A stretch of 58,078 nucleotides of DNA from JBBRHF01 sp038223055 (GTDB lineage: Bacteria > Actinomycetota > Actinomycetes > JACCUZ01). Shown here piece after piece: positions 1 to 8,287 of this stretch. The stretch is from positions 1-58,078 of the forward strand of contig JBBRHF010000002.1 of assembly GCA_038223055.1 (NCBI GenBank), in the 5' to 3' direction. The stretch's first letter is position 1; each line of letters begins with the position of its first letter. The notes under the pieces were generated by a model. It was not told the origin of the DNA and ran no database searches. It saw only the letters and a list, made by a program, of their open reading frames with translations. A program made the translations under genes and the position numbers.

Positions 1-1017
1 GGGCTCACCGACGCGCTGGAGTCGACCCGCCGGCGCACCGTCGAGCTGGAGAAGGACATTCAGGAGCTGACCCGCCAGGCCGAGGAGCTGCAGACCGCGG
101 CGCCCAGCACGACGACGTACGCCGGGCTGGGCGCCCGGGTCGAGCAGATCCTCACGCTGGCCGAGCAGGAGTCCGCCGAGCTGCGCGCCACCGCACTCGA
201 GGACTCCGAGCGGCATCGGTCCCTGGCCGAGCAGGCAGCCAGCATGGTGCGCGCCGACGCGGACCGCTATGCGCAGGAGCGCCACAGCGAGGTCGACGCC
301 GAGGCGGCACGAGTGACCGAGGACGCGCGGCGGCAGGCCGACCAGACCAGGGACGAGGCAGATCGCGACACCAAGGCGCGCCGTGAGGAGGCCGACGCCC
401 TCTTCGAGCGCAACCGGGCTCATGCCGCTGCAGCCGCGGCCGACTTCGAGTCGACCCTGGCCCGCCGGCGAGAGCAGTCCGAGCGCGACTTCACCCAGAA
501 GATCGACGGACAGCAGGCCCAGCTGGCGGCGGTCCAACAACGGGCGGAGCAACTTCGGCTGGAGTCGGACGCGCTGCGTGCCGACGCGGACCGCAAGACG
601 ACCCGCACCCTGGACGATGCCCAGCGGCGCGCCAACGACCTGGTGGCCGAGGCGAAGAACGCCGCCGAGCGCATCCGCTCGGAGTCCGAGCGCGAACTCG
701 CCGCCGCGACCCAACGCCGGGACAGCATCAACTCCCAGCTCACCAACGTACGCCAGATGCTCGCCACGCTGACCGGAGCCACGGTGTCCGCCAACACCGA
801 CACCAACGCCAACGCCAACGTCGACGCGGGCGGGGGTCCCGCCCCGGCCCCCCTCGCAGCGGGCACCCCTCCGGCGGCGGGCAGCCCTCCCGAAGCCGGC
901 AGCCATCCCGAAGGGGGAACCGCCTCGGCAGCGGTGCCGCCCTCGGCCGCGGGAGCTCCGGATGAGCAGCGTAGGGTGATCGTCATGGACAAGGCGCCGT
1001 CGCGGACCGCTCGTTGA
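1..1017 (+). CDS. Long coiled-coil protein, FilP/Scy-like (5' end missing)
   Basis: The reading frame is open from the first base of the window, so the start lies upstream; 338 codons are visible. Residues 1 to about 255 are almost wholly charged and alanine-rich (repeated AEQ, RAD, EAD, RRE patterns) with heptad character, as expected of a continuous coiled coil. The last 75 residues are a disordered Asn/Ala/Pro/Gly tail (TNANANVDAGGG onward) ending in VIVMDKAPSRTAR. Actinobacterial proteins of this make-up are often annotated cellulose-binding or DivIVA-like, and include the filament-forming polar growth proteins FilP and Scy of Streptomyces, which as I recall lie in a comparable chromosomal region. 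Family membership is inferred from composition and context; no catalytic motif is present. The next gene starts 16 bp downstream. Confidence 0.7.
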   Translation, partial: GLTDALESTRRRTVELEKDIQELTRQAEELQTAAPSTTTYAGLGARVEQILTLAEQESAELRATALEDSERHRSLAEQAASMVRADADRYAQERHSEVDAEAARVTEDARRQADQTRDEADRDTKARREEADALFERNRAHAAAAAADFESTLARRREQSERDFTQKIDGQQAQLAAVQQRAEQLRLESDALRADADRKTTRTLDDAQRRANDLVAEAKNAAERIRSESERELAAATQRRDSINSQLTNVRQMLATLTGATVSANTDTNANANVDAGGGPAPAPLAAGTPPAAGSPPEAGSHPEGGTASAAVPPSAAGAPDEQRRVIVMDKAPSRTAR

Positions 1018-1033
1018 CCTCGGCATTCTGACG

Positions 1034-2353
1034 TTGGCGAGCGACGGGCGGCCGGCGGCCGAGCAGACCGGGGCCGAGCAGACCAGAGAGTTGGCGGAGC
1101 AAGCGTCGTCCGACGCCATTGCGGCCCGCAGCGAGTCCGACCAGACGCGCACCGCGCTCGGCGAGACTCAGGTGGAGCTCGGCGACACTCAGGTCGAGCT
1201 CGGCGAGACGCGGGTCGAGCTGGACGAGACCCGGGTCGAGTTGGACGAGACCCGGGTCGAGCTGGGCGCCGTCGAGGATCACCAGCGAGCCCCCGACCAG
1301 GATCAGTTCGGCCGGCTGGGCCGGCCGCTCAAGCGCAACTCGCCGTTCATGCTCGGATTTCTGGGCGCGCTCGGCGTCTTCCTCGCCTACGCGCTGGTCC
1401 AGGCGTTCGCGCAGGCGCGGTCGGTCATCATCCTGATCGTGGTGTCCTTGTTCCTCGCGGTGGGCCTGAACCCCCTGGTCGAGGCGATGACCCGGAGGGG
1501 CATGCGGCGCGGTCTCGCCATCGCGATCGTGTTTTTCGTGGTGATCGGCGCCTTCGCCGGCTTCGCCGTCGCCGTGGTCCCCCCGGTGGTCTCCCAGACC
1601 AACGAGTTCGTCAATAACCTTCCGGGCTACCTCGATGACCTGCGCGGCAGCGCCACGATCCGCAAGATCGACAAGGACTACGGCATCATCGGCAAGGCGC
1701 AGGCCTATGTCAGCAGCGGTGACCTCGGGACCCGGCTTTTCGGCGGCATCCTGGGGGTCGGGCGGATCGTGCTCAACGCCGTCTTCAGCGCGTTCTCGGT
1801 GCTGATCCTCACGCTGTACTTCCTCGCGGCACTGCCGTCGATGAAGCGCCAGGCCTACCGACTGGTGCCGAGCTCGCGGCGGGAGCGGGTGACCCTGCTG
1901 ACCGATGAGATCCTGGTCCGCATCGGCGGTTTCGTCAGCGGCGCGTTCACGGTGGCCTTCATCGCGGCCGTCTCGTCGTACATCTTCATCATGATCCTCG
2001 GGTTGCCGTTCGCGCTCGCGCTCGCCGTGTTCGTCGGGCTGCTCGACCTCGTGCCGCTGGTCGGCGCGACGATCGGTGCCGCCGTCGTGACCGCGCTGGG
2101 CTTCTTGGAGTCCCCGGCGATCGGCATCGCCTGCCTGCTCTTCTACCTGGCCTACCAGCAGCTGGAGAACTACCTGATCTACCCGCGGGTGATGCGCAAG
2201 GCCGTCGACGTGCCGGCGCCGCTCACCGTGGTGGCCGTGCTGCTCGGTGGAGCCCTGCTGGGCGTGGTCGGCGCGCTGCTCGCCATCCCGGTGGCGGCGG
2301 CACTGCTGCTCGTCGTCCGGCAGGTGGCGATCCCGCGGATGGACCGGGTCTGA
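1034..2353 (+). CDS. AI-2E family transporter (PerM/TqsA-like membrane protein)
   Basis: 439 codons. Residues 1-95 are hydrophilic and hold five near-identical heptad repeats (VELGETR / VELDETR); residues 103-435 carry about eight hydrophobic segments. The C-terminal stretch GLLDLVPLVGATIGAA and the following LLFYLAYQQLENYLIYPRV match the conserved core of the AI-2E/UPF0118 family. Members export small molecules or act as sodium-linked transporters; the substrate cannot be read from sequence. TTG at 1034 keeps the whole coiled-coil region but has no clear ribosome site. An internal ATG at 1350 would give a protein starting at the first membrane segment. The heptads may pair with the coiled-coil protein encoded just upstream, which is inference. 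Confidence 0.85.
   Translation: MASDGRPAAEQTGAEQTRELAEQASSDAIAARSESDQTRTALGETQVELGDTQVELGETRVELDETRVELDETRVELGAVEDHQRAPDQDQFGRLGRPLKRNSPFMLGFLGALGVFLAYALVQAFAQARSVIILIVVSLFLAVGLNPLVEAMTRRGMRRGLAIAIVFFVVIGAFAGFAVAVVPPVVSQTNEFVNNLPGYLDDLRGSATIRKIDKDYGIIGKAQAYVSSGDLGTRLFGGILGVGRIVLNAVFSAFSVLILTLYFLAALPSMKRQAYRLVPSSRRERVTLLTDEILVRIGGFVSGAFTVAFIAAVSSYIFIMILGLPFALALAVFVGLLDLVPLVGATIGAAVVTALGFLESPAIGIACLLFYLAYQQLENYLIYPRVMRKAVDVPAPLTVVAVLLGGALLGVVGALLAIPVAAALLLVVRQVAIPRMDRV
1160..1264 (+). repeat. Five in-frame 21-bp repeats coding for coiled-coil heptads
   Basis: Five consecutive 21-bp units (1160, 1181, 1202, 1223, 1244) each encode one heptad of the form (G/D)(E/D)T(Q/R)VEL. The last two units are almost identical in DNA, which points to recent duplication. 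One unit equals two helical turns, so copy changes would keep both frame and helix phase. Confidence 0.85.
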
Positions 2354-2378
2354 GCACCATCGGGCCGGCGCGATCTCG

Positions 2379-3212
2379 CTAGGACAGCCCGCTCAGGAAC
2401 TCCCGGACCGCCGCGGCGAAGGCGTCCGGACGCTCGACGGCGCTCAGGTGCCCGGCGCCTGACACGACGACCAGGCGACCCTGCGGCAGCGCCTCGACCA
2501 TCGCGCTCGCCTCCTCGGGCGGCGCGAGCTCGTCCTCCTCGCCCACGACGACCAGGGCGGGTACGTCGAGTGCGCGCAACATGTCGGTGGAGTCCGGGCG
2601 AGCCGCCATCGCGCGCTGCGCCCAGGCCGCGGCCGCCGGCGGGGCGGCGTCGACAAGGGCCCGGACCCGGCCCAGAACCGTCGGACGGTCCCGCCTGGTC
2701 GTCGCCCCGCACAGCGTCGGCAACACCTTCTCGACCAGCACGGCCGAGGAGTCCTCGGTGAGCAGCCGCACCGCGATCGCCTCTCGGTTGGCCCGGGCCG
2801 GCTCGCCGTCGGCGGTGGCCTTCGTGTCGGCCAGCACGAGTGCCCGGACCCGACCCGGGTGCCGGCGCAGGAACGCCATCGCCACGTAGCCCCCCATCGA
2901 CAGGCCCCCGAGGACCACCTCGGTCAGGCCCAGCCGGTCGAGCAGGGCGGCCACGTCATCGGCCATCGCATCCAGGTTGGGGTCGTCCCCGCCGAGTGGC
3001 GAGCCACCGAAACCGCGCAGGTCGGGGGTGATCACCCGGGCAACGTCGGCGAGACTCTCGCGTTGCTCAAGCCACATCGCCGAGGACAACGGGAAGGCAT
3101 GCAGCAGGACGACGGGATCAGGGGCGCGGTCGGCGGCGGTCGCGGCGGTCGCGGCGGTCGCGGCGGTCGCGGAGCCAGACTCCCGGACGTGCAGGTCGAC
3201 GACGGGGCTCAT
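2379..3212 (-). CDS. Alpha/beta hydrolase
   Basis: 277 aa from an ATG at 3212. The oxyanion region is VVLLHAFPLSS (residues 34-44). The nucleophile elbow is LGGLSMGGY with Ser105, the acid is probably Asp227 in GEEDELAPP, and the base is His255 in SGAGHLSAVERP, so the triad is complete and the length is usual for the family. The fold fits esterases, C-C hydrolases and the 3-oxoadipate enol-lactonase group, and the substrate is unknown. Residues 14-28 are an Ala/Thr tract coded by a tandem repeat. This is the last gene of a minus-strand run (6214 to 2379), 50 bp after another hydrolase gene. Confidence 0.88.
   Translation of the reverse strand: MSPVVDLHVRESGSATAATAATAATAADRAPDPVVLLHAFPLSSAMWLEQRESLADVARVITPDLRGFGGSPLGGDDPNLDAMADDVAALLDRLGLTEVVLGGLSMGGYVAMAFLRRHPGRVRALVLADTKATADGEPARANREAIAVRLLTEDSSAVLVEKVLPTLCGATTRRDRPTVLGRVRALVDAAPPAAAAWAQRAMAARPDSTDMLRALDVPALVVVGEEDELAPPEEASAMVEALPQGRLVVVSGAGHLSAVERPDAFAAAVREFLSGLS
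3135..3170 (-). repeat. Four 9-bp tandem repeats inside the hydrolase gene
   Basis: The plus-strand unit GGCGGTCGC occurs four times in a row and codes for the Ala-Thr-Ala tract near the N terminus of the hydrolase. The unit is a multiple of three, so copy changes stay in frame. Confidence 0.8.
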
Positions 3213-3262
3213 GCCGCCAGGCTACTGAGTCGGAGAACAACCCGGCGGGCCGGGGAGCCGCG

Positions 3263-4018
3263 CTACGCGAGCTTGTGCACCGTGTCGACGGTGGACGGAC
3301 CGTCCCAGCTGGTCGGGAGCGAGTAGGAGTCGGGGGCGACGCGCCGGACGATCTCGTCGAGCACGCGGCGTACCGATGGCTCCCCCACCCACAGGTGCTT
3401 GGCGTCCGCTACTGCGATGAGTTCCGCCTGCGGCACCCGGGCGAAGCGCTCCCGTGCCTCCGGCGGCTGCAGGTAGTCGTCGTGCTCGGGCACCAGCACG
3501 ACCAGCGGCTTGCCGGAGGCCGCCCAGGCATCGAGGTCCGTGGTGGCGCTGTAGCGCAGCGGTGGCGAGAGCAGGATGGCGCCCTCGACGGCCGGGTCGA
3601 GGCCGTGCATCAGTGCCAGGTCGGTGCCGAAAGACCAGCCGACGAGCCATCTGTGCGGCAGCGGCGGATCGGTGGCGAACTCGGCGTACTCGATCGCGGC
3701 GGCCACGTCGTAGGCCTCCCCGACGGCGTGGTCGAATGCGCCGCCGCTGGTTCCGGCCGGCGAGGACGTACCCCTGGTGTTGAACCGCAGCACGGCGAGC
3801 CCGGCCAGCGCCGGCAGGCGGAACGCCGCCTTGCGGAACACGTGGCTGTCCATGAAGCCGCCGTGGGTGGGCAGCGGGTGCAGCGTGACCAGGGTGGCCA
3901 CCGGTGGCCGGTCCACGGGGACGGCCAGCTCCCCGACCAGCGTCAGTCCGTCGGCGGTGTGCAGCTCGATCGGCGTACGTCGGGCCGGGAGCACCGTGCT
4001 GGCGCGGATCTCGGTCAT
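3263..4018 (-). CDS. Alpha/beta hydrolase (dienelactone-hydrolase-like)
   Basis: 251 aa. The fold is shown by TLHPLPTHGG (His47-Pro48 oxyanion region), the nucleophile elbow GWSFGTD with Ser129, an acid near LVPEHDDYL (Asp180) and the base His208 in ADAKHLWVGE. Proteins with HPxPxxGG and GxSFG form a hydrolase group of unclear substrate, often annotated as putative alpha/beta hydrolase. I chose ATG 4018 because GAGGAG lies 5-6 bases upstream. The frame stays open to 4090 through an 8-bp tandem repeat, but that extension would be only RRTAEPPN repeats. It probably shares a transcript with its neighbours on both sides. Confidence 0.85.
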   Translation of the reverse strand: MTEIRASTVLPARRTPIELHTADGLTLVGELAVPVDRPPVATLVTLHPLPTHGGFMDSHVFRKAAFRLPALAGLAVLRFNTRGTSSPAGTSGGAFDHAVGEAYDVAAAIEYAEFATDPPLPHRWLVGWSFGTDLALMHGLDPAVEGAILLSPPLRYSATTDLDAWAASGKPLVVLVPEHDDYLQPPEARERFARVPQAELIAVADAKHLWVGEPSVRRVLDEIVRRVAPDSYSLPTSWDGPSTVDTVHKLA

Positions 4019-4034
4019 CGGCTCCTCGTCGGCG

Positions 4035-4090
4035 TTCGGCGGTTCGGCGGTTCGGCGGTTCGGCGGTTCGGCGGTTCGGCGGTTCGGCAT
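4035..4090 (-). repeat. Seven-copy 8-bp tandem repeat between two genes
   Basis: Units of TTCGGCGG start at 4035, 4043, 4051, 4059, 4067 and 4075, with a last variant TTCGGCAT at 4083. The array fills almost the whole gap between the zinc-ribbon gene and the hydrolase start. Eight is not a multiple of three, so copy changes would shift any frame read through it. Confidence 0.9.
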
Positions 4091-4426
4091 TCAGTGTCTC
4101 GGGGCGTCGCGCCCGCGCTCCACCGGGGGCCGTCGCTGCTCCCGTTCCCGCCAGCAGGCGGTGTGCCAATGGCGCCGGCTGACCAGGCCCGAGACCACGT
4201 CCGGCCAGGCGACCACGTGCGGGCTGCCCGGCCCGATCTGCTGGCTGCAGCCCGGGCAGCGGTAGGTTTTGGCGCCCGCAACGGTGCGCACTAGCCAGTC
4301 GCCGTCGGAGCCCGACTCGCGGCGAGCACCGCTGCGCCCGAACCTGGCGTCGCCGTCGCCCTCGCCGGTCTCGGCCGGCGCGTCGCGACGGCGGCCGTCG
4401 CGACGGCGCCCGTTGTGCCGCCCCAC
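4091..4426 (-). CDS. Small zinc-ribbon-like protein, conserved in actinobacteria
   Basis: 111 aa from GTG 4426, six bases after the stop of the dehydrogenase gene. The N-terminal half is Arg/Gly/Asp-rich and disordered. The conserved core is TYRCPGCSQQIGPGSPHVVA followed by RRHWHTACW, giving likely zinc ligands Cys57, Cys60, His88 (or His86) and Cys91. Similar proteins are widespread in actinobacteria and are often labelled ATP/GTP-binding protein without evidence; I see no nucleotide-binding motif. Its place right behind a fatty-acid enzyme suggests shared transcription, not shared function. Confidence 0.78.
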   Translation of the reverse strand: MGRHNGRRRDGRRRDAPAETGEGDGDARFGRSGARRESGSDGDWLVRTVAGAKTYRCPGCSQQIGPGSPHVVAWPDVVSGLVSRRHWHTACWREREQRRPPVERGRDAPRH

Positions 4427-4432
4427 GGGCGG

Positions 4433-6214
4433 TCAGCCCGCGGCGTAATCGCGGAAGCCGCGACCGGCCTTGCGGCCGAGGTAGCCGGCGGTGACGAGTT
4501 GCTCGAGCAGCGGCGCTGGTGCGAAGCCGCGCTCGCGGAACTCGAGGTAGAGCGTGCGCTCGATGGCGAGCGCGACGTCGAGGCCCACCACGTCGAGCAG
4601 ATCGAACGGACCCAGGGGGTAGCCGCAGCCGACCATCATCGCGCTGTCGATGTCCTCGACGCTGGCGTAGTGAGCTTGAAGCATCTTGACGGCGTCGTTG
4701 AGGTAGGGGAACAGCAACGCGTTGACGATGAACCCGGCCCGGTCACCGCACCGCACGGCATGCTTGCCGAGGCGGGCGCACACGGCCCGGGCCGTCGCCA
4801 GCACGTCGTCGTCGGTCGAGACCGTGCTCACGATCTCGACGAGGGCCATCACGGTTGCCGGGTTGAAGAAGTGCAGGCCCACGACGTCGCGCGGGCGGTT
4901 GGTCACCGCCGCGAGTTCTATCACCGGCAAGGAGGACGTCGTCGTCGCGAGCACGGCGCCCGGCTTGCAGATGTCGTCGAAGGTCGCGAACAGGGCCCGC
5001 TTGACGGTGAGTTCCTCGACGACAGCCTCGACCACGAGGTCGCATGTGGAGAGGTCGTCGAGCACAGCGCTGCCGCGGATCCTGGCCAGCGTCGCGGCTC
5101 GGTCGGCCTCGCTGAGCTTGCCGCGCAGGACGGCCTTGTCCAGCGAGAGGGACAGGGCGGCCTCCACGCGGGCCACCTGCTCGAGCCCCCGGGTGACAAA
5201 CACGACGTCGAAGCCGGCCTTTGCGAACACCTCGATGATGCCGGTCGCCATGGTGCCCGAGCCCACCACGCCGACCGACTGCACCGGCCGGCCGCCGGCC
5301 TCGAAGTTTACGGGCGGCGGAGTGAGCCCGTCGTCGACCACGACCGGGGAGTCGGGCGACTCGTAGGTGTAGAAGCCACGGCCCGTCTTGCGGCCGAGCA
5401 ACCCCGCGACGACCATCTGCTTGAGCAGCGGGACCGGCGCGTGCAAGCGGTCGCGGGACTGGCGGTAGATCGTGTCGAGGATCTCGTACGCCGTGTCCAG
5501 CCCGATGAGGTCGAGCAGGGCCAACGGACCCATCGGGTAGCGGGTTCCCAGCCGCATGGCCGCGTCGATGTCCTCGCGGGTGGCGTAGCGCGAGTCGAAC
5601 ATCGACACCGCGTGGTTCAGGTAGCCGAACAGCAGGGCGTTCGCGATAAAGCCGGCCTGGTCGCCGATGACGACGGGCGTCTTGTCGAGTCTGCGGGCCA
5701 GGCCGGCGATGGCCTCGACGACCTCGGTCTCGGTGACGACCGTGCGCACGACCTCGATCAGTTTGAGCACCGGGGCCGGGTTGAAGAAGTGCATGCCGAG
5801 GACCATCGACGGGCGGCTGGTCGAGACCGCGATCTCGGTGACCGACAGGGACGAGGTGTTGGTGGCGAGGATCGTCGCGGGACCGCAGATCTTGTCCAGA
5901 GCCCCGAAGATCTCCTTCTTGAGCTCGAGCCGCTCGGGCACCGCCTCGATGACCAGGTCGACGTCGGCCAGGTCCTCCAGCGAGGTCGTGAAGGTGACCA
6001 GGCCCATCAGCTCGGCCTGCCCCTCAACCGTGAGCTTGCCCCGCTTGACCGCACGATCGGTGGAGTGGTGCAGATGACCACGGCCGTTCAGCAGTAACTC
6101 CTCGGTCGGCTCGACCCCGATCACCGCAACGCCTTCGCGAGCCAAGACCTCGACGATGCCGGCACCCATGGTGCCGAGACCGACGACGCCGACCTTCGTG
6201 AACTCCCGTGCCAT
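4433..6214 (-). CDS. 3-hydroxyacyl-CoA dehydrogenase with two tandem dehydrogenase modules
   Basis: 593 aa from ATG 6214 (GTGGAG upstream). The protein is a head-to-tail duplication. Module 1 (1 to about 290) has the NAD motif GLGTMG (12-17), NTSSLS (119-124) and catalytic GMHFFNPAP with His142. Module 2 (about 311-593) has GSGTMATG (318-325), TTSSLP and GLHFFNPAT with His448. Each module ends with a GFY/GFR-type dehydrogenase C domain, so both may be active. The reaction is NAD-dependent oxidation of L-3-hydroxyacyl-CoA to 3-ketoacyl-CoA, probably on short chains such as hydroxybutyryl-CoA. No enoyl-CoA hydratase domain is present, so this is not a FadB-type protein. It is the first gene of the 6214-2379 run. 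A further frame to 6385 has no ribosome site and unusual composition. Confidence 0.9.
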   Translation of the reverse strand: MAREFTKVGVVGLGTMGAGIVEVLAREGVAVIGVEPTEELLLNGRGHLHHSTDRAVKRGKLTVEGQAELMGLVTFTTSLEDLADVDLVIEAVPERLELKKEIFGALDKICGPATILATNTSSLSVTEIAVSTSRPSMVLGMHFFNPAPVLKLIEVVRTVVTETEVVEAIAGLARRLDKTPVVIGDQAGFIANALLFGYLNHAVSMFDSRYATREDIDAAMRLGTRYPMGPLALLDLIGLDTAYEILDTIYRQSRDRLHAPVPLLKQMVVAGLLGRKTGRGFYTYESPDSPVVVDDGLTPPPVNFEAGGRPVQSVGVVGSGTMATGIIEVFAKAGFDVVFVTRGLEQVARVEAALSLSLDKAVLRGKLSEADRAATLARIRGSAVLDDLSTCDLVVEAVVEELTVKRALFATFDDICKPGAVLATTTSSLPVIELAAVTNRPRDVVGLHFFNPATVMALVEIVSTVSTDDDVLATARAVCARLGKHAVRCGDRAGFIVNALLFPYLNDAVKMLQAHYASVEDIDSAMMVGCGYPLGPFDLLDVVGLDVALAIERTLYLEFRERGFAPAPLLEQLVTAGYLGRKAGRGFRDYAAG

Positions 6215-6389
6215 CGCCTGCTCCACTCGCGTCGCTGTGCGGTTGCTGCGGCCCGCCGTGCGCCACAGGCCGGCTCGGGTGGCCCCGTCGCCGGTCCGGG
6301 CGCATCGCGCGTCCGGACGGCCCCATCCTTCCAGGTGTGGAGCGCCGGTCTGACAGGCGTCGCTCGTACGCAGGTCGCCGCGCACTGAG

Positions 6390-6474
6390 GCGTCGGGTGG
6401 ACTGAGGCGCCGGGTGGACCGAGACGCCGGGTGGACCGAGACGCCGCGTGGACCGAGACGCCGCGTGGACCGAG
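6390..6474 (+). repeat. 17-bp tandem repeat upstream of nucS
   Basis: Five units start at 6390, 6407, 6424, 6441 and 6458, with consensus ACGCCGGGTGGACCGAG; a degenerate sixth sits at about 6374-6389. The last two units are identical and end two bases before the -10 hexamer of nucS. Seventeen is not a multiple of three and no gene reads through the array. It also lies in the 5' region of the divergent dehydrogenase gene. Confidence 0.92.
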
Positions 6475-6475
6475 A

Positions 6476-6481
6476 TAGCGT
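6476..6481 (+). promoter_or_regulatory. -10 hexamer of a leaderless nucS promoter
   Basis: TAGCGT fits the actinobacterial TANNNT -10 pattern and ends eight bases before the GTG at 6490, so transcription would begin at the start codon. There is no Shine-Dalgarno sequence, in agreement. The -35 zone falls inside the 17-bp repeat array. Confidence 0.55.
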
Positions 6482-6489
6482 TGCTGCCT

Positions 6490-7161
6490 GTGCGGCTTGT
6501 CATCGCGCGGTGCACCGTCGACTACGTCGGCCGGCTCACCGCCCACCTTCCGAGCGCGCCGCGTCTGATCCTGGTCAAGGCCGACGGGTCGGTCTCGGTG
6601 CACGCCGACGACCGTGCCTACAAGCCGCTGAACTGGATGAGCCCGCCATGCCTCCTGCGCGAAGGCACCGGCGACCAGGCCCACGTCTGGACCGTCACCA
6701 ACACGGCGGGCGAGGCGTTGGTCATCGCGGTCGAGGAGATGCTGCACGACTCCTCCCACGAGCTCGGGGTCGATCCCGGCCTCGTCAAGGACGGCGTAGA
6801 GGCGCACCTGCAGGCGCTGCTGGCCGAGCGGATCGAGACCCTCGGCGACGGCTGGCGACTGGTACGGCGCGAGTTCCCCACCGCCATCGGACCGGTCGAC
6901 ATCCTCTGCCGCGACGACCGGGGCGCCACGATCGCGGTCGAGATCAAGCGCCGGGGCGAGATCGACGGGGTCGAGCAGCTCACCCGATATCTCGAACTGC
7001 TCAACCGCGACCCGCACCTCGCGCCGGTCCGGGGAATCTTTGCCGCCCAGGAGATCAAGCCGCAGGCCAGAGTGCTGGCCCTGGACCGCGGGATCTCATG
7101 CGTGACGCTGGACTACGACGCCCTGCGGGGTTTCGACGACTCCGCGTCCCGACTGTTCTGA
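6490..7161 (+). CDS. nucS: Endonuclease NucS (mismatch repair)
   Basis: 223 aa from GTG 6490. The N terminus VRLVIARCTVDYVGRL and the run SVSVHADDRAYKPLNW are hallmarks of actinobacterial NucS. The C-terminal half holds the RecB-like nuclease core: GPVDILC (Asp137), AVEIKRRGEIDGVEQLTRYL (Glu151, Lys153, Gln163). The protein ends in SRLF, resembling the C-terminal beta-clamp-binding tail of the family. NucS (EndoMS) cleaves both strands at mismatches and replaces MutS/MutL in most actinobacteria; its loss raises mutation rate. Length and start match the family. The promoter appears leaderless and abuts a tandem repeat. Confidence 0.96.
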   Translation: MRLVIARCTVDYVGRLTAHLPSAPRLILVKADGSVSVHADDRAYKPLNWMSPPCLLREGTGDQAHVWTVTNTAGEALVIAVEEMLHDSSHELGVDPGLVKDGVEAHLQALLAERIETLGDGWRLVRREFPTAIGPVDILCRDDRGATIAVEIKRRGEIDGVEQLTRYLELLNRDPHLAPVRGIFAAQEIKPQARVLALDRGISCVTLDYDALRGFDDSASRLF

Positions 7162-7179
7162 CTGCGCGGGGGTTGACGG

Positions 7180-8133
7180 ATGCGAGATGCTGACGCGGTG
7201 CGGGTGACCGTGGTGGGCGCGGGAGTGATGGGCCTGACCTGCGCGGTGCGGCTGCGCGAGGCCGGCCACGACGCGCACGTTCTCGCCCGGGACCTGCCCC
7301 TCGAGACAACCTCGGCGGTCGCGGCGGCGATCTGGTACCCCTACCTCGCGGAGCCCCGCGACAATGTCCTCCGCTGGTCGACGGCGACCTACACAGAACT
7401 GGCCCGGCTGGCCCACGAGGCCCCCTCGGCGGGCGTCCGCGTTCGGTGGGGCACCGAGTTGCTCCGCCGCCGGGCGCCGGGCGAGCCGTGGTGGCGAGGC
7501 GCAGTCCCCGCCGTGGAGCCGGCCGAGCGACTGCCGGAGGGATTCGCGGCCGGCTGGCGACTGCAGGTGCCGGTCGCGGACACCTCGACGTACCTGGGCT
7601 GGCTGCTCGACCGGGTCGTGGCCCTCGGCGGCACGGTCACCCGGCACTGGCTCCCCTCGCTGCCCAACCGCGGAGTCGTCGTCAACTGCAGCGGCCTCGC
7701 CGCCCGCGCCCTCACCCAGGACACCAGCCTGCGGCCGGTGCGGGGCCAAGTCGTGTACGTCGATCAGATCGGGCTGCGCGAGTGGTGGATCGAACACAGC
7801 GACGACACCGTGCTGACCTACGTCGTGCCGCGCGAGAACGACATCGTGCTCGGCGGCACCGCCGAGGAGGACAGCTTCGACCCGCACCCCGACCCGCAAA
7901 CGGCCACCGCGATCCTGGCCCGCGCCACCACGCTCGTCCCGGCCCTTGCTGGGGCCACCGTGACAGGCCATCGCGTCGGGCTGAGGCCGGCCCGACCGAG
8001 CGTGCGCCTGGAGACCGAACGCCACGACGGAGGCGCGGTCGTGCACTGCTATGGCCACGGTGGCTCGGGAGTGACGCTGTCCTGGGGCTGCGCCGACGAC
8101 GTCGTGGCAGCGGTCCAGCGCCTCACCGAGTGA
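7180..8133 (+). CDS. FAD-dependent D-amino-acid oxidase
   Basis: 317 aa. The dinucleotide-binding site is VTVVGAGVMGLT (Gly13-x-Gly15-xx-Gly18). SAVAAAIWYPYLAEP (about 45-59) and the C-terminal CYGHGGSGVTLSWG (290-303) are typical of the DAO family; the Arg of GLRPARPSVRLE probably binds the substrate carboxylate. The enzyme would oxidise D-amino acids to 2-oxo acids with release of ammonia and hydrogen peroxide. ThiO-type glycine oxidase is a less likely alternative, since no thi genes are nearby. ATG 7180 has a G-rich ribosome site (GGGGG); GTG 7198 is the alternative. It lies 18 bp after nucS. Confidence 0.88.
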   Translation: MRDADAVRVTVVGAGVMGLTCAVRLREAGHDAHVLARDLPLETTSAVAAAIWYPYLAEPRDNVLRWSTATYTELARLAHEAPSAGVRVRWGTELLRRRAPGEPWWRGAVPAVEPAERLPEGFAAGWRLQVPVADTSTYLGWLLDRVVALGGTVTRHWLPSLPNRGVVVNCSGLAARALTQDTSLRPVRGQVVYVDQIGLREWWIEHSDDTVLTYVVPRENDIVLGGTAEEDSFDPHPDPQTATAILARATTLVPALAGATVTGHRVGLRPARPSVRLETERHDGGAVVHCYGHGGSGVTLSWGCADDVVAAVQRLTE

Positions 8134-8287
8134 ACCGTCTGCAGCACAACACAGACGCGGACCGCTCTCCGGTTTCGGGCGATGTGATCCAGCACCCACA
8201 TGCCCCGGGACCAACGCCCCTGCCCAGGCCGAGAGTCGCCCGCAAAAATTGGTGCGAGCCGCCTGGCTCGGCACCGATGGGAGTTGT

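Noticed and set aside
4019..4090. N-terminal extension of the hydrolase through the 8-bp repeats
   Set aside because: A good GAGGAG site lies before ATG 4018, and the extension would be only low-complexity repeats.
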